Origin: Actinomycetota bacterium
GTDB taxonomy: Bacteria > Actinomycetota > Thermoleophilia > Miltoncostaeales > Miltoncostaeaceae
Reading direction: 5' to 3'
DNA: 64,000 bases
NCBI GenBank assembly: GCA_016870155.1
Contig: VGCE01000005.1
Location: 1-64,000, forward strand
Shown: piece by piece, positions 49,392 through 58,168 of the stretch
Layout of the letters: each line of letters starts with the position of its first letter
Numbering within the stretch: the stretch's first letter is position 1
Position numbers and translations under genes: made by a program
The notes under the pieces: model-generated
Seen by the model: the letters and a program-made list of their open reading frames with translations, nothing else
Database searches by the model: none
Told to the model about the DNA's origin: nothing

Positions 49392-50669
49392 GTGGCCCCC
49401 GCGCCGCCGGACGCCCGCAGCCGGGAACTCTACGACCGCGCCCGGCGCGTGCTCGTGGGAGGGGTCAACTCGCCGGTGCGCGCCATGCGCGGCATCGGAC
49501 GCGATCCGCTGTTCATCGACCGCGCCGAGGGCGCCTGCGTGTGGGACGCCGACGGCAACCGCTACGTGGACTTCCTCGCCACGTGGGGCCCGGCCATCAC
49601 CGGCCACGCCGACCCGATGGTGATCGGCGACGTCCGCGACGCCCTGGCCCGCGGCACCTCCTACGGCGCGCCCACCGAGCGCGAGGTGCTCTTCGCCGAG
49701 TCGGTCACCGAGGCGTTCCCGTCAATCGAGAAGCTGCGCATGACATCCTCGGGCAGCGAGGCCGTGATGGGCGCCGTGCGCCTTGCCCGCGCCGCCACTG
49801 GGCGCGAGGCCATCGTGAAGGCCGAAGGGGGCTACCACGGCGCCATTGACGGCCTGCTGGCCCAGGCGGGCAGCGGCGCCACCACCTTGGGGGTGCCCAC
49901 GAGCCCCGGCGTCACCGCGGGCGCCACGTCGGCCACGCGTCTGGTGCCCTACAACGACCTGGCCGCGGCCGAGGCGGCGCTCGAGGGTGCGGCGGCCATC
50001 ATCATCGAGCCCGTCGCGGGCAACATGGGCGTGGTGCCCCCCGCGCCCGGCTACCTCGAGGGGCTGCGCGCGGCGTGCGACCGCACCGGCGCCCTGCTGA
50101 TATTCGACGAGGTCATCACCGGGTTCCGCGTGGCGCGCGGTGGAGCCCAGGAGCGCTACGGCGTGCGCGCCGACCTCACGTGCCTCGGCAAGGTGATCGG
50201 CGGCGGCCTGCCCGTGGGCGCCTTCGGCGGCCGTGCCGAGGTGATGGCCGAGCTCGCGCCCGAGGGCCCCTGCTACCAGGCGGGCACCCTCTCGGGGAAC
50301 CCGCTGGCCACCACCGCGGGGCTGGCGGTGCTCTGCCGCCTGGCCGAGCCGGGCATCTACGACCGGCTCGAGGAGGGCGGCGCGCGCCTGCAGCAGGTGA
50401 TCGAGGACACCGGCGCGCCGGTCACCATCAATCGCGTGGGCTCGATGCTCACGCCCTTCTTCACCGACGCCACGGTCACCGACTATTCCGGCGCCACCGC
50501 GTGCGACACCCGCATGTACGCCGCCGTCGCGCGCGGGCTGCTGGCGCGCGGGACCTACCCGCCGCCCTCGCAGTTCGAGGCGTGGTTCGTGAGCACGTGC
50601 CACGGCGATGATGAGTTCGCGGCCCTCGCCACCGCGCTGGCGGGCGCGCTCGAGGAGGCCAGCACGTGA
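49392..50669 (+). CDS. hemL: glutamate-1-semialdehyde 2,1-aminomutase
   Basis: A 425-residue PLP enzyme making 5-aminolevulinate from glutamate semialdehyde, the C5 route. Family motifs: GGVNSPVRAMRGIG at the N terminus, TSSGSEAVMGAVRLARA for PLP phosphate, FDEVITGFR with Asp239, and Lys267 in LGKVIGGGLPVGAFGG for the Schiff base. GTG at 49392 is 6 bases after the AhbAB stop. It overlaps the next gene by 4 bases. Confidence 0.93.
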   Translation: MAPAPPDARSRELYDRARRVLVGGVNSPVRAMRGIGRDPLFIDRAEGACVWDADGNRYVDFLATWGPAITGHADPMVIGDVRDALARGTSYGAPTEREVLFAESVTEAFPSIEKLRMTSSGSEAVMGAVRLARAATGREAIVKAEGGYHGAIDGLLAQAGSGATTLGVPTSPGVTAGATSATRLVPYNDLAAAEAALEGAAAIIIEPVAGNMGVVPPAPGYLEGLRAACDRTGALLIFDEVITGFRVARGGAQERYGVRADLTCLGKVIGGGLPVGAFGGRAEVMAELAPEGPCYQAGTLSGNPLATTAGLAVLCRLAEPGIYDRLEEGGARLQQVIEDTGAPVTINRVGSMLTPFFTDATVTDYSGATACDTRMYAAVARGLLARGTYPPPSQFEAWFVSTCHGDDEFAALATALAGALEEAST

Positions 50670-51190
50670 TCGGGGCCGCTGCCGACCGCGTGAGCGAGGT
50701 GCTGGCCGAGCAGCCGGCCCTGGCAGGGCGCACCACCGACGCCGCCGAGGTGGTGGTGCCGCTCGTCAGCCCCCCGCTGCCGCGCGAGAACGCCCTCGGC
50801 TTCGAGCTGATCCTCGAGGGCTTCCTGCTGCACCACGGCCGGCCGCGCCACGTGGACAACGTGCCCATGGGCGCGGCCGTGCTGGCGGGCGACTACTGCT
50901 ACGCGCAGGGCCTCGTGCGCATCGCGGCCACGGGCGACCTGGGAATGGTCGAGGCGCTCGGCGACCTCGTGGCCCTCTCGGCCGCCGCCGTGGCCAGCGG
51001 GCGCGAGGACGACCTGCTGCCGCTCTGGCGCTGCACCGCCGCGGCGGTATCCGGCGAGTCGGGCCCCGGCACCGCCGACGCCGTGCGGGCGGCCCGCTCG
51101 GCGCTTCGCGAGGGGATCCCCGGGCCCATCCACGAGCTGGCAGCCGGGCTGCCACCGGCCCCCGCGCTCGAGGAAGCCCTCACGCGATGA
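50666..51190 (+). CDS. short isoprenoid-synthase-like protein without DDxxD
   Basis: A 174-residue helical protein. The stretch VLAGDYCYAQGLVRIAATGDLGMVEALGDL (seen in parts, about 68-105) lines up by eye with VNVGDFLFARAFAELTRVGSPAAVSALADA of the polyprenyl synthase at 55930, so it appears to be a shortened paralog. Both Asp-rich metal motifs (DDxxD) and the C-terminal half are missing, so catalysis is unlikely. It could be a regulatory or small subunit, as in the two-component heptaprenyl synthases. It overlaps hemL and ubiD by 4 bases each, which argues against a decayed gene. Function is inferred only. Confidence 0.6.
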   Translation: MIGAAADRVSEVLAEQPALAGRTTDAAEVVVPLVSPPLPRENALGFELILEGFLLHHGRPRHVDNVPMGAAVLAGDYCYAQGLVRIAATGDLGMVEALGDLVALSAAAVASGREDDLLPLWRCTAAAVSGESGPGTADAVRAARSALREGIPGPIHELAAGLPPAPALEEALTR

Positions 51191-52632
51191 AGGACATGCG
51201 CGAGTGGATCGCCGCGCTGCGCGGCATCGGCGAGCTGCAGGAGGTCACCGCCGAGGTGGACCCGCACCTTGAGATCACCGAGATCTCCGACCGGGTCATG
51301 AAGGCGGGCGGCCCCGCCCTGCTGTTCACCAACGTGAAGGGGTCCGACCTGCCGGTGCTCATCAACCAGTTCGGATCCGAGCGCCGCATGGCCATGGGCC
51401 TCGGCGGCGAGAGCCTCGACGAGATCGCCGGGCGCATCGCCGAGATCGCCGAGATGCAGCCGCCGCAGGGCCTGATGGACAAGGTGAAGGCACTCGGCAA
51501 GCTCAAGGACCTGGCATCGCTCGGCACCAGGAGCGTGAAGTCGGGCCCCTGCCAGGAGGTCGTGCTGCGCGGCGACGAGGTGGACCTCGGCCGCCTGCCG
51601 ATCCTCACCTGCTGGCCCGGCGACGGCGGCCCATTCGTCACCCTGCCCCTGGTGTTCAGCAACGACCCGCGCACCGGCACGCGCAACTGCGGCATGTACC
51701 GCGTGCAGAAGGTCGATCGCAACACCTGCATGATGCACTGGCAGATCCACAAGGACGGCCGCCAGCACCTGCTCGACTCCGACGGCCGCGTGCCCGTGGC
51801 CGTGGCCATCGGCACCGACCCGGCCGTCACGTACTCGGCCACCGCCCCGCTGCCGCCCGCGCTCGACGAGATGATGTTCGCGGGCTTCCTACGCGGCGCC
51901 CGCGTGGAGATGGTGAAGGCCGTCACCCAGGACATCGAGGTGCCGGCGCACGCCGAGGTGGTGCTCGAGGGCTACGTCGACTCCGCCGACATCCGCGACG
52001 AGGGCCCCTTCGGCGACCATACCGGCTTCTACACACCGGTCGACCGCTACCCGGCCTTCCACGTGACCGGCCTCACCATGCACCGCGACGCCATCTACTC
52101 CACCACCATCGTCGGCATGCCCCCCATGGAGGACTACTGGCTGGGCAAGGCCACCGAGCGGCTCTTCCTGCCCCTCATCCGCATGACGGTGCCCGAGCTT
52201 GTGGACATGAACCTCCCGCTCGAGGGCGTGTTCCATAATTGCGCCATCGTGTCGGTGCGAAAGCGCTATCCGGGGCACGCCAAGAAGCTCATCAACGCCG
52301 TGTGGGGCCTGGGGCTGCTCGCGCTCACGCGCTGCGTGGTCGTGGTGGACGAGGACATCGACGTGCACGACGTGTCGCAGGTGGCGTTCCGGGCGTTCTC
52401 GAACGTCGACCCGAAGCGCGACGTGCTGGTGATGGAGGGACCCGTGGACGCCCTCGACCACGCCGCCCCGTGGCCGGCATACGGCGCCAAGATCGGCTTC
52501 GACGCGACCGCCAAGTGGGAGGGCGAGGGCCAAGTGCGGCCGTGGCCCGACGAGATCCGCATGAGCGACGAGGTGCGCGAGGCGGTCACCGCACGGTGGG
52601 CAGAACTGGGAATCTGCCTGCCCGGCGAGTGA
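51187..52632 (+). CDS. ubiD: UbiD-family decarboxylase (menaquinone, MqnL-like)
   Basis: A 481-residue prenylated-FMN decarboxylase. The metal/cofactor region shows NCGMYRVQ, HWQIHKDG and the EGPFGDHTGFY loop with the acid residues of the Glu-Arg-Glu/Asp triad. In genomes with the futalosine route it is expected to decarboxylate prenylated 1,4-dihydroxy-6-naphthoate. UbiX, which makes the cofactor, is 2.7 kb downstream, and mqnA/mqnC are in the same cluster. ATG at 51187 overlaps the preceding stop. An alternative is a different aromatic acid substrate. Confidence 0.88.
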   Translation: MKDMREWIAALRGIGELQEVTAEVDPHLEITEISDRVMKAGGPALLFTNVKGSDLPVLINQFGSERRMAMGLGGESLDEIAGRIAEIAEMQPPQGLMDKVKALGKLKDLASLGTRSVKSGPCQEVVLRGDEVDLGRLPILTCWPGDGGPFVTLPLVFSNDPRTGTRNCGMYRVQKVDRNTCMMHWQIHKDGRQHLLDSDGRVPVAVAIGTDPAVTYSATAPLPPALDEMMFAGFLRGARVEMVKAVTQDIEVPAHAEVVLEGYVDSADIRDEGPFGDHTGFYTPVDRYPAFHVTGLTMHRDAIYSTTIVGMPPMEDYWLGKATERLFLPLIRMTVPELVDMNLPLEGVFHNCAIVSVRKRYPGHAKKLINAVWGLGLLALTRCVVVVDEDIDVHDVSQVAFRAFSNVDPKRDVLVMEGPVDALDHAAPWPAYGAKIGFDATAKWEGEGQVRPWPDEIRMSDEVREAVTARWAELGICLPGE

Positions 52633-52724
52633 CGGACGTGCGGGGCGTCACCCCGCTGGCGGGACAACTGGCCCCATATCCCCCGGAACCGCCGGATCCG
52701 CCCACCGATTCACTCCTTCTTGGA

Positions 52725-52730
52725 TACTCT
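52725..52730 (+). promoter_or_regulatory. -10 site before qcrA
   Basis: TACTCT within GGATACTCT is 32 bases ahead of the GTG at 52763, giving a short leader with GGAGG at 52753-52757. The 130-base gap after ubiD suggests the qcr genes can be transcribed from here. Confidence 0.35.
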
Positions 52731-52762
52731 CGGGTCTCGAAGAGGCTTCAGTGGAGGTCGAA

Positions 52763-53632
52763 GTGGCTGAAGACGATCCGGGGAAGGACACCAACGGGAC
52801 CCAGGGCGGCCCCTACCAGGGCCCGCGCGCGGCCGACTTCACCCCGGAGCCGGACCACTCGGACGACCCCGGTTACGTCACGCGCACGCGATTCCTGTCG
52901 AATGCGGCCTTCGCCGGCACCGGCGTCCTCGCCGCCGCCATCCTCGTGCCCGTCGTCGGCTTCGCCGTCACCACCCCGCTGAAGGAGGAGGAGTTCCGCT
53001 GGGTCGATATCGGACCGGCGAGCGACTACCTCAAGAACCCGCCCCCCTACGTCAATCCCTCGCCATCCACCAGGATCGGCGAGGTCGCCTCGCTTGCGGT
53101 GTCCGGGCCATCATCGGACGCCGACCGGCGCATCTACGTGGTCTACGGCTTGAAGGACCCCACGAGCCGGCCGCAGCCCAACCCGGGGCAGCCCGCCGCC
53201 GAGTTCGAGGCGCAGTTCGCGAAGTGGGCCAGCAGCCTGCGCGCCGACGACTTCGACCTCATCGCCATCTGGAACCGCTGTGCCCACCTGGGGTGCCCGG
53301 TGGCGTTCTCGCCCGGCAGTGCGGGGTATGTGTGCCCGTGCCACGGCGGCGCGTACGACTCACGCGGGCTCGTCACCGGCGGCCCACCGCCCCGCCCGCT
53401 CGACCGCGTGGATATCAAGGTGGCCGACCAGAGCAAGAAGTTCGAGCCGCAGGACATCGAGGCCGGCAAGGACCGCATTCCCGTGGCCGTGGCGGCAAAG
53501 AGCAGCAACCCGAACCTGCGGGTGCTGGTGGGCAAGCCGTACTCCATCGACCAGCAGCAGCAGTCGTATGGGCTCTCGGGCCCCGGCGAGCCGGTCTCGG
53601 GCACCCTCTCCCACCTCTACCCGTTCCAGTAG
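52763..53632 (+). CDS. qcrA: menaquinol-cytochrome c reductase Rieske iron-sulfur subunit
   Basis: A 289-residue membrane-anchored Rieske protein. One helix (about 47-70, GVLAAAILVPVVGFAV) and an outer domain with cluster ligands in NRCAHLGCPV and CPCHGGAYD. It passes electrons from menaquinol to cytochrome c on the outer face. GTG at 52763 is taken over GTG at 52751 because GGAGG lies 5 bases upstream. No twin-arginine pair precedes the anchor. It starts the qcrABC set, followed by qcrB after 9 bases. Confidence 0.92.
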   Translation: MAEDDPGKDTNGTQGGPYQGPRAADFTPEPDHSDDPGYVTRTRFLSNAAFAGTGVLAAAILVPVVGFAVTTPLKEEEFRWVDIGPASDYLKNPPPYVNPSPSTRIGEVASLAVSGPSSDADRRIYVVYGLKDPTSRPQPNPGQPAAEFEAQFAKWASSLRADDFDLIAIWNRCAHLGCPVAFSPGSAGYVCPCHGGAYDSRGLVTGGPPPRPLDRVDIKVADQSKKFEPQDIEAGKDRIPVAVAAKSSNPNLRVLVGKPYSIDQQQQSYGLSGPGEPVSGTLSHLYPFQ

Positions 53633-53641
53633 GAGCCGACG

Positions 53642-54475
53642 GTGACGACCAAGGACATCGGGCCCAAGAACCCCGTCCAGAAGACCACAGAAGCCACCAT
53701 CGACTATGTCGATGACCGGTCGGGCATCAAGACCGGCACCCGGTGGTTCCTGTTCCGCAACATCCCCGCGGGCACCAGCTGGTTCCAGACCCTGGGCTTC
53801 ACCGCCATGGTCGTGTTCGGCATGCAGGCCATCACCGGGATCATCCTGGCGATGTACTACGTGCCCGACAGCAAGGGCGGCGCCTACCAGAGCATCGAGT
53901 ACATCACCAACGAGGTCACCTGGGGCTGGCTCGTGCGCGGCATGCACAAGTGGGGCGCCTCGGTGATGATCATCGTGGTGTTCCTGCACATGGCACGCGT
54001 GTTCATATGGGGCGCCTACAAGTACCCGCGTGAGCTCACGTGGGTCACCGGCTCGTTCCTGCTGCTGCTCACGATGTTCATGGGCCTCACCGGCTACCTG
54101 CTGGTGTGGGACCAGAAGGCCTACTGGGCCACGGTGGTGGCGGTGAACATCTTCGCCGGCGCCCCGATCGTCGGCCCGTACATCGGCGACATCCTCCGTG
54201 CCGGCCCCGAATTCGGACCAGCGACGCTATCGCGGTTCTATTCGATACATATGCTCGTCATACCCGGGGCCATAGCCACCTTCATAGGCCTGCACCTGTA
54301 CTTCATCGTGCGCCTCGGAATCTCCGAGCCGCCGTGGTCGAAGCGCCGCCTGCGCATCGAGCGCGATGAGGAGGACGCCCGCCGCGCGGCCGCCCGCGAG
54401 AAGGCCAGGTCGCTCCCGGGGAGCGTGAACTACCCGGCCAGCTGGCCCGTGGAGGCCAAGGAGGGCGCCCGATGA
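53642..54475 (+). CDS. qcrB: menaquinol-cytochrome c reductase cytochrome b subunit
   Basis: A 277-residue b6-type cytochrome b: four membrane helices carrying the two histidine pairs for hemes bL and bH (seen in GMHKWGASVM/VFLHMARV and the later SIHMLVIP/GLHLYFIV). The C-terminal helices present in full-length cytochrome b are on the next gene, so this is the split type of Bacillus and cyanobacteria. It binds menaquinol at Qo and Qi sites in part. AGGAG precedes the GTG; the stop overlaps qcrC by 4 bases. Confidence 0.93.
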   Translation: MTTKDIGPKNPVQKTTEATIDYVDDRSGIKTGTRWFLFRNIPAGTSWFQTLGFTAMVVFGMQAITGIILAMYYVPDSKGGAYQSIEYITNEVTWGWLVRGMHKWGASVMIIVVFLHMARVFIWGAYKYPRELTWVTGSFLLLLTMFMGLTGYLLVWDQKAYWATVVAVNIFAGAPIVGPYIGDILRAGPEFGPATLSRFYSIHMLVIPGAIATFIGLHLYFIVRLGISEPPWSKRRLRIERDEEDARRAAAREKARSLPGSVNYPASWPVEAKEGAR

Positions 54476-55209
54476 AGCCCGCCGACAAGAAGGCCTACGA
54501 CAAGGACTACGCCGAGGCGAAGAAGACCGGCAAGCCGTTCTTCCCGTACGCGATCTACAAGGACACGGTGATCGCGGGGCTCACGATCATCGCGACCATC
54601 GTCCTCGCCATCACGATCCGCGTCGAGATCGGGGAGCCGGTCAACCCGGCCACCACCGACTTCATCCCGCGCCCGGAGTGGTACTTCTACTTCGCGTTCG
54701 AGCTGCTGAAGATCTTCGCGAACCAGAACGCGCTCACGCCGGTGATCATGGCCACCTTCATGGTGCCGAACATCATGATCATCCTTCTGGTGGTGTGGCC
54801 GTTCATCGACCGCGGCCCGGAGCGTCGCATCTGGAAGCGCCCGTTCGCCCTGAGCCTCACGGTCATCGTCACCGGAATGCTCTGCTACCTCACCTGGATG
54901 GGCGCCAACTCGCCCACCGGCGTCGCGTCGCAGGGCATTCCCCTGACCGGCCTCGATGAGCAGGCCACGAAGGGCATGGCGGTGTACATGGCCAACGGCT
55001 GCGGGTCGTGCCATATGGTGGCCGGCGTCGGCGCGCCCGGACCGGGCCCCGACCTCACCAACGAGAGCTCGAGGGGCTGGGACAACACCAAGATGACGGC
55101 CTGGCTCAAGGCCCCCAAGGCACCCATGCCGTCATATGCATCGCTGCCCCCACAGGAGCTCGAGGACCTGTCGGCGTTCCTCAACGGCCTGGGAACGAAG
55201 TACAAGTAG
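54472..55209 (+). CDS. qcrC: subunit IV-cytochrome c fusion of the bc complex
   Basis: A 245-residue fusion: subunit IV with three helices (about 28-125) and the Qo PEWY motif in IPRPEWYFYFAF, followed by a C-terminal cytochrome c (about 160-245) with one heme motif CGSCH and likely axial Met in KAPMPSY. This arrangement is as in Bacillus QcrC, where electrons go from the Rieske center directly to the tethered cytochrome c. Its end is followed by a strong hairpin. Confidence 0.92.
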   Translation: MKPADKKAYDKDYAEAKKTGKPFFPYAIYKDTVIAGLTIIATIVLAITIRVEIGEPVNPATTDFIPRPEWYFYFAFELLKIFANQNALTPVIMATFMVPNIMIILLVVWPFIDRGPERRIWKRPFALSLTVIVTGMLCYLTWMGANSPTGVASQGIPLTGLDEQATKGMAVYMANGCGSCHMVAGVGAPGPGPDLTNESSRGWDNTKMTAWLKAPKAPMPSYASLPPQELEDLSAFLNGLGTKYK

Positions 55210-55239
55210 GCCTTTCAGCGCCTGTCGAACGGTCTTTTA

Positions 55240-55265
55240 CGGGGTCCCGCATGCGCGGGACCCCG
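55240..55265. terminator. hairpin after qcrC
   Basis: An 11-bp perfect stem (GGGGTCCCGC/GCGGGACCCC plus one C-G pair) with a 4-base loop ATGC stands 30 bases after the qcrC stop. No T-run follows on the + strand. Confidence 0.7.
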
Positions 55266-55288
55266 GCCGTTGCGGGCCACGGCGGGTC

Positions 55289-55294
55289 TACGAT
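55289..55294 (+). promoter_or_regulatory. -10 hexamer of leaderless ubiX transcript
   Basis: TACGAT, 6 bases, then ATG at 55301. With the terminator upstream it marks the start of a second transcription unit, ubiX to mqnC. Confidence 0.55.
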
Positions 55295-55300
55295 CACCAC

Positions 55301-55933
55301 ATGAGGATCTTCCTGGGGGTAACCGGGGCGAGCGGCGCCCGATACGGGAGCCGGGCCCTCACCGCGCTCAGCGCGGGGGGCCACCACGTTGGCCTGTGCA
55401 TCTCCGATGCCGGCGCGCGCGTGATCAGCCACGAGATCCTCGGCGAGGGGCCGCGGCCGGCCTCATACGATGACGTGCGCGCCCGCTTCGTCGATGCCTT
55501 CGCGCAGGCGCCCGGCGCGGTGGACCTGCTCGACCCCGGCGACATCGCCTGCTCGTTCGCCTCGGGATCCTCCGGCGCCCGCGCGGCGCTGGTGGCCCCC
55601 TGCTCCAGCTCTACGCTCGGGCGCATCGCCCACGGCACCGGCGACAACCTCATCCACCGCGTGGCCGAGGTGATGCTCAAGGAGCGCGGCCAGCTCGTGC
55701 TGGTGCCCCGCGAGACCCCCCTGTCGCTCATCCAGCTGCGCAACATGGTGTCGGTCACCGAGGCCGGGGGCGTGATCCTCCCCGCCTCGCCGGGCCTCTA
55801 CGCGGACCCGGACACCATCGATGACCTCATTGACTTCGTGGTGGGCAAGGCACTCGACGTGCTGCGCATCAACCACTCGCTCTTCACCCGCTGGGGGGAG
55901 CCGCGCATCGCGGCCACCGGGGACGACGCATGA
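55301..55933 (+). CDS. ubiX: UbiX-family flavin prenyltransferase
   Basis: A 210-residue enzyme that prenylates FMN to make the cofactor for UbiD. Characteristic parts: GVTGASGARYG flavin loop, APCSSSTLGRIAHGTGDNLIHRVAEVMLKE (in parts) and VLVPRETPLSLIQLRNM, which contains the substrate-phosphate Arg. The Arg/Glu positions fit UbiX rather than a dihydrofolate-type flavoprotein. Together with ubiD it completes the decarboxylation step of menaquinone synthesis. Its stop overlaps the next ATG by 4 bases. Confidence 0.93.
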   Translation: MRIFLGVTGASGARYGSRALTALSAGGHHVGLCISDAGARVISHEILGEGPRPASYDDVRARFVDAFAQAPGAVDLLDPGDIACSFASGSSGARAALVAPCSSSTLGRIAHGTGDNLIHRVAEVMLKERGQLVLVPRETPLSLIQLRNMVSVTEAGGVILPASPGLYADPDTIDDLIDFVVGKALDVLRINHSLFTRWGEPRIAATGDDA

Positions 55934-56901
55934 GCACCGCGCCCCCCGTCTACGCGTTCGTGGAGCCCCTCATGCCCTGGCTCGCCCAGTGCGAGGAGAT
56001 GCTGACCCACTACGCCGGTGGCCACGTGCGTGCGGTGAGCGACCCGGCCATGGACACCCTCGCAGCCGGCGGCAAGCGCGTGCGTCCGATGCTGGTGTTC
56101 TGCGCCAGCGCGGGAGATGACGATAACCGCCCGCCCCTGGTCACCGCCGCCGCCGCCGTGGAACTGGTGCACATGGCAACGCTGGTGCACGACGACCTCA
56201 TCGACGGCGCCACCACCCGGCGCGGCCGGCCCACGGTGGCGCGCGCGCACGGCGCGGGGGCCGCCATCAACGTGGGCGACTTCCTGTTCGCGCGCGCCTT
56301 CGCCGAGCTCACGCGCGTCGGCTCGCCGGCCGCGGTCAGCGCCCTGGCCGATGCCTCGCTCGAGCTGGCGCTCGGCGAGATGGACCAGCAGCGGGCCGCC
56401 GGCGACCTGGGCCTCACGGTGGATGCCTACATATCGCGCTGCCGCCGCAAGACCGGGGCGCTGTTCTCGGTGGCCTGCCGCCTGGGCACCATGCTGTCGG
56501 GGGGCTCCGAGGAGGCCCAACTGCGCCTGGCCTCGTTCGGCACACGCGTGGGAGTGGCCTTCCAGATCCTCGACGACGTCCTCGACCTCTCAGGATCACC
56601 TGCGGAGACCGGCAAGCGCCGCGGCACGGACATTCTCAGCGGCACCGTCACCCTCCCGCAGATCCTCGCCATCGCCGAGGAGCCCGCGCTCGGCAATGAG
56701 ATCGGCCGGGTGGCCGCCGGCGGCGCGGGGCTGGACGCCCTGTGCGACCGCCTGGCGCGCCACCCGGGAACCGCGGCGGCCAGGCAGCGGGCGCTCGACG
56801 AGGTCGCGCTGGCAGGCGAGGTGCTGGACGGCGACATCGGGGGGGCCGACGCCAGCGCGCTTCGCACGATCGCCACGGGCATGGTGGAGCGCTTCGCATG
56901 A
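55930..56901 (+). CDS. polyprenyl diphosphate synthase
   Basis: A 323-residue trans-prenyltransferase. The first Asp-rich motif is LVHDDLIDG (about 93-99) and the second QILDDVLD (about 216-223); GGKRVRPML and KTGALFSVA are also in place. The likely product is the menaquinone side chain (heptaprenyl, octaprenyl or longer). The residues before the first motif (HMATLV) are small enough to allow a long product, but chain length cannot be fixed by eye. It overlaps both neighbours by 4 bases. Confidence 0.9.
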   Translation: MSTAPPVYAFVEPLMPWLAQCEEMLTHYAGGHVRAVSDPAMDTLAAGGKRVRPMLVFCASAGDDDNRPPLVTAAAAVELVHMATLVHDDLIDGATTRRGRPTVARAHGAGAAINVGDFLFARAFAELTRVGSPAAVSALADASLELALGEMDQQRAAGDLGLTVDAYISRCRRKTGALFSVACRLGTMLSGGSEEAQLRLASFGTRVGVAFQILDDVLDLSGSPAETGKRRGTDILSGTVTLPQILAIAEEPALGNEIGRVAAGGAGLDALCDRLARHPGTAAARQRALDEVALAGEVLDGDIGGADASALRTIATGMVERFA

Positions 56902-57359
56902 CGCGCGCCGAGGTCATCGCGCTGCTCGGTTCCCGCGACCCCCTCGCAGTCGCGGCGGGATTGCCCGTGCCCGCCGAGGTGGGCTGGTTGCGCGGCAATG
57001 CCCGGGGCGAGGGGATCGAGGTGGTGCACTACGGCGCGGGGACCACCGATGCCGAGGTGGCCGACCGCCTGCTGGACATCGCAACGCGCGCCGGCGACGT
57101 GCGCGCGGTGCTGCTCGTGCCCGGCGGCGACACCGCCGAGACGCCCGGCTCGTGGGGCAACGAGGACCTCCTGGTGACGGCCGTGGCGCGTCGCGTGCTG
57201 CCGGGCGTGCCGATCCGCCCCGACTGGGTCGCCCTCGGCGAGCCCGCCTGCCAGGTGGCCGTGTCATTCGGCGCCGACGAATGGGTGATCCCCGACGGCG
57301 TGGACGCCGACCCCGACCACCTGGCCGAGGCCGTGGGCGCCCGGGCGGTGGCGCGATGA
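56898..57359 (+). CDS. MqnC/MqnE-like fragment without radical-SAM cysteines
   Basis: A 153-residue protein. The C-terminal part (about 80-140) reads like the end of MqnC/MqnE/CofH: NEDLLVTAVARRVLPGVPIRPDWVALGEPACQVAVSFGADEW (seen in parts). The start, AEVIALLGSRDPLAVA, resembles the N-terminal helix of the same family. The whole core with the CxxxCxxC cluster motif is absent. Overlap by 4 bases with both neighbours and a conserved reading frame argue for a functional protein, perhaps a subunit or chaperone for MqnC or MqnE, but nothing is proved. I do not know a named family. Confidence 0.55.
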   Translation: MTRAEVIALLGSRDPLAVAAGLPVPAEVGWLRGNARGEGIEVVHYGAGTTDAEVADRLLDIATRAGDVRAVLLVPGGDTAETPGSWGNEDLLVTAVARRVLPGVPIRPDWVALGEPACQVAVSFGADEWVIPDGVDADPDHLAEAVGARAVAR

Positions 57360-58168
57360 GCGACCTGCGCGTGGGGCGCATCAGCGCCCTCAACATGTTC
57401 CCGGTGTACCACCACCTGGATGAGGCCGCGCTGCCCGGCGTCACATTCACCGATGGCCTGCCGGCGCTTCTCAACGCCGGCGTCATCGACGGCACGCTCG
57501 ACGTCTCGGCGATGTCCAGCATCGCGTACGCGCGCCACGCCCACGACCTGCGCCTGCTGCCGGTGGGCTGTATCGCGTGCGAGGGCGCTGTCGATTCGAT
57601 CAGGCTGCTGTCGCCGGTGCCGCTGCATGAGGTGCGCCGGGTCGCCGTCACGCCGCACAGCGCCAGCAGCGTCACACTGCTGCGGGTGCTGGTGGGACCC
57701 GATATGCGGTTCCGGGTAATGGCATCCGACCTCGAGGCGCCCGCCGCCCTCGCCGCCGGCGAGGCCGTGCTGCTCATCGCCGACGCCGCGCTCCTGGCCC
57801 ACCGCGGTGGCATCGCCCCGTACTCACTCGACCTGGGCGAGCTCTGGCAGCAGCGCACCGGCCTGCCGATGGTGTTCGCCGTGTGGGCGGCCCGCGAGGA
57901 CACGGCCGTCACGCGGCCGGCGGCGCTCGACGCGCTCTGCGATGCCATCACCGCAGGCACGGGGGCGTTCGCCGCCGACCCCGATGGCATGGCGCGCGCC
58001 GCCGCGCAGCGCTTCCCCTTCGACGAGGCCTATATCCGCGGGTACCTGTCGCGGCTTCGCTACGCATTCGGTGACGCCGAGCGGGCGGGCCTCGAGGCAT
58101 TCCTCGACATGGCCCGCGCGGCCGGCGAGCTGCGCGAGATGCCCGCCCTGCGGGCGGTGGCCGCATGA
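57356..58168 (+). CDS. mqnA: chorismate dehydratase
   Basis: A 270-residue enzyme of the futalosine menaquinone pathway that converts chorismate to 3-enolpyruvylbenzoate. The fold is a periplasmic-binding-protein-like two-lobe type. Marks of the family are VGRISALNMFPVYHHL at the start, DVSAMSSIAYARHA with the substrate-binding Ser pair, and LLIADAALL. It overlaps the preceding gene and mqnC by 4 bases. Confidence 0.9.
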   Translation: MSDLRVGRISALNMFPVYHHLDEAALPGVTFTDGLPALLNAGVIDGTLDVSAMSSIAYARHAHDLRLLPVGCIACEGAVDSIRLLSPVPLHEVRRVAVTPHSASSVTLLRVLVGPDMRFRVMASDLEAPAALAAGEAVLLIADAALLAHRGGIAPYSLDLGELWQQRTGLPMVFAVWAAREDTAVTRPAALDALCDAITAGTGAFAADPDGMARAAAQRFPFDEAYIRGYLSRLRYAFGDAERAGLEAFLDMARAAGELREMPALRAVAA

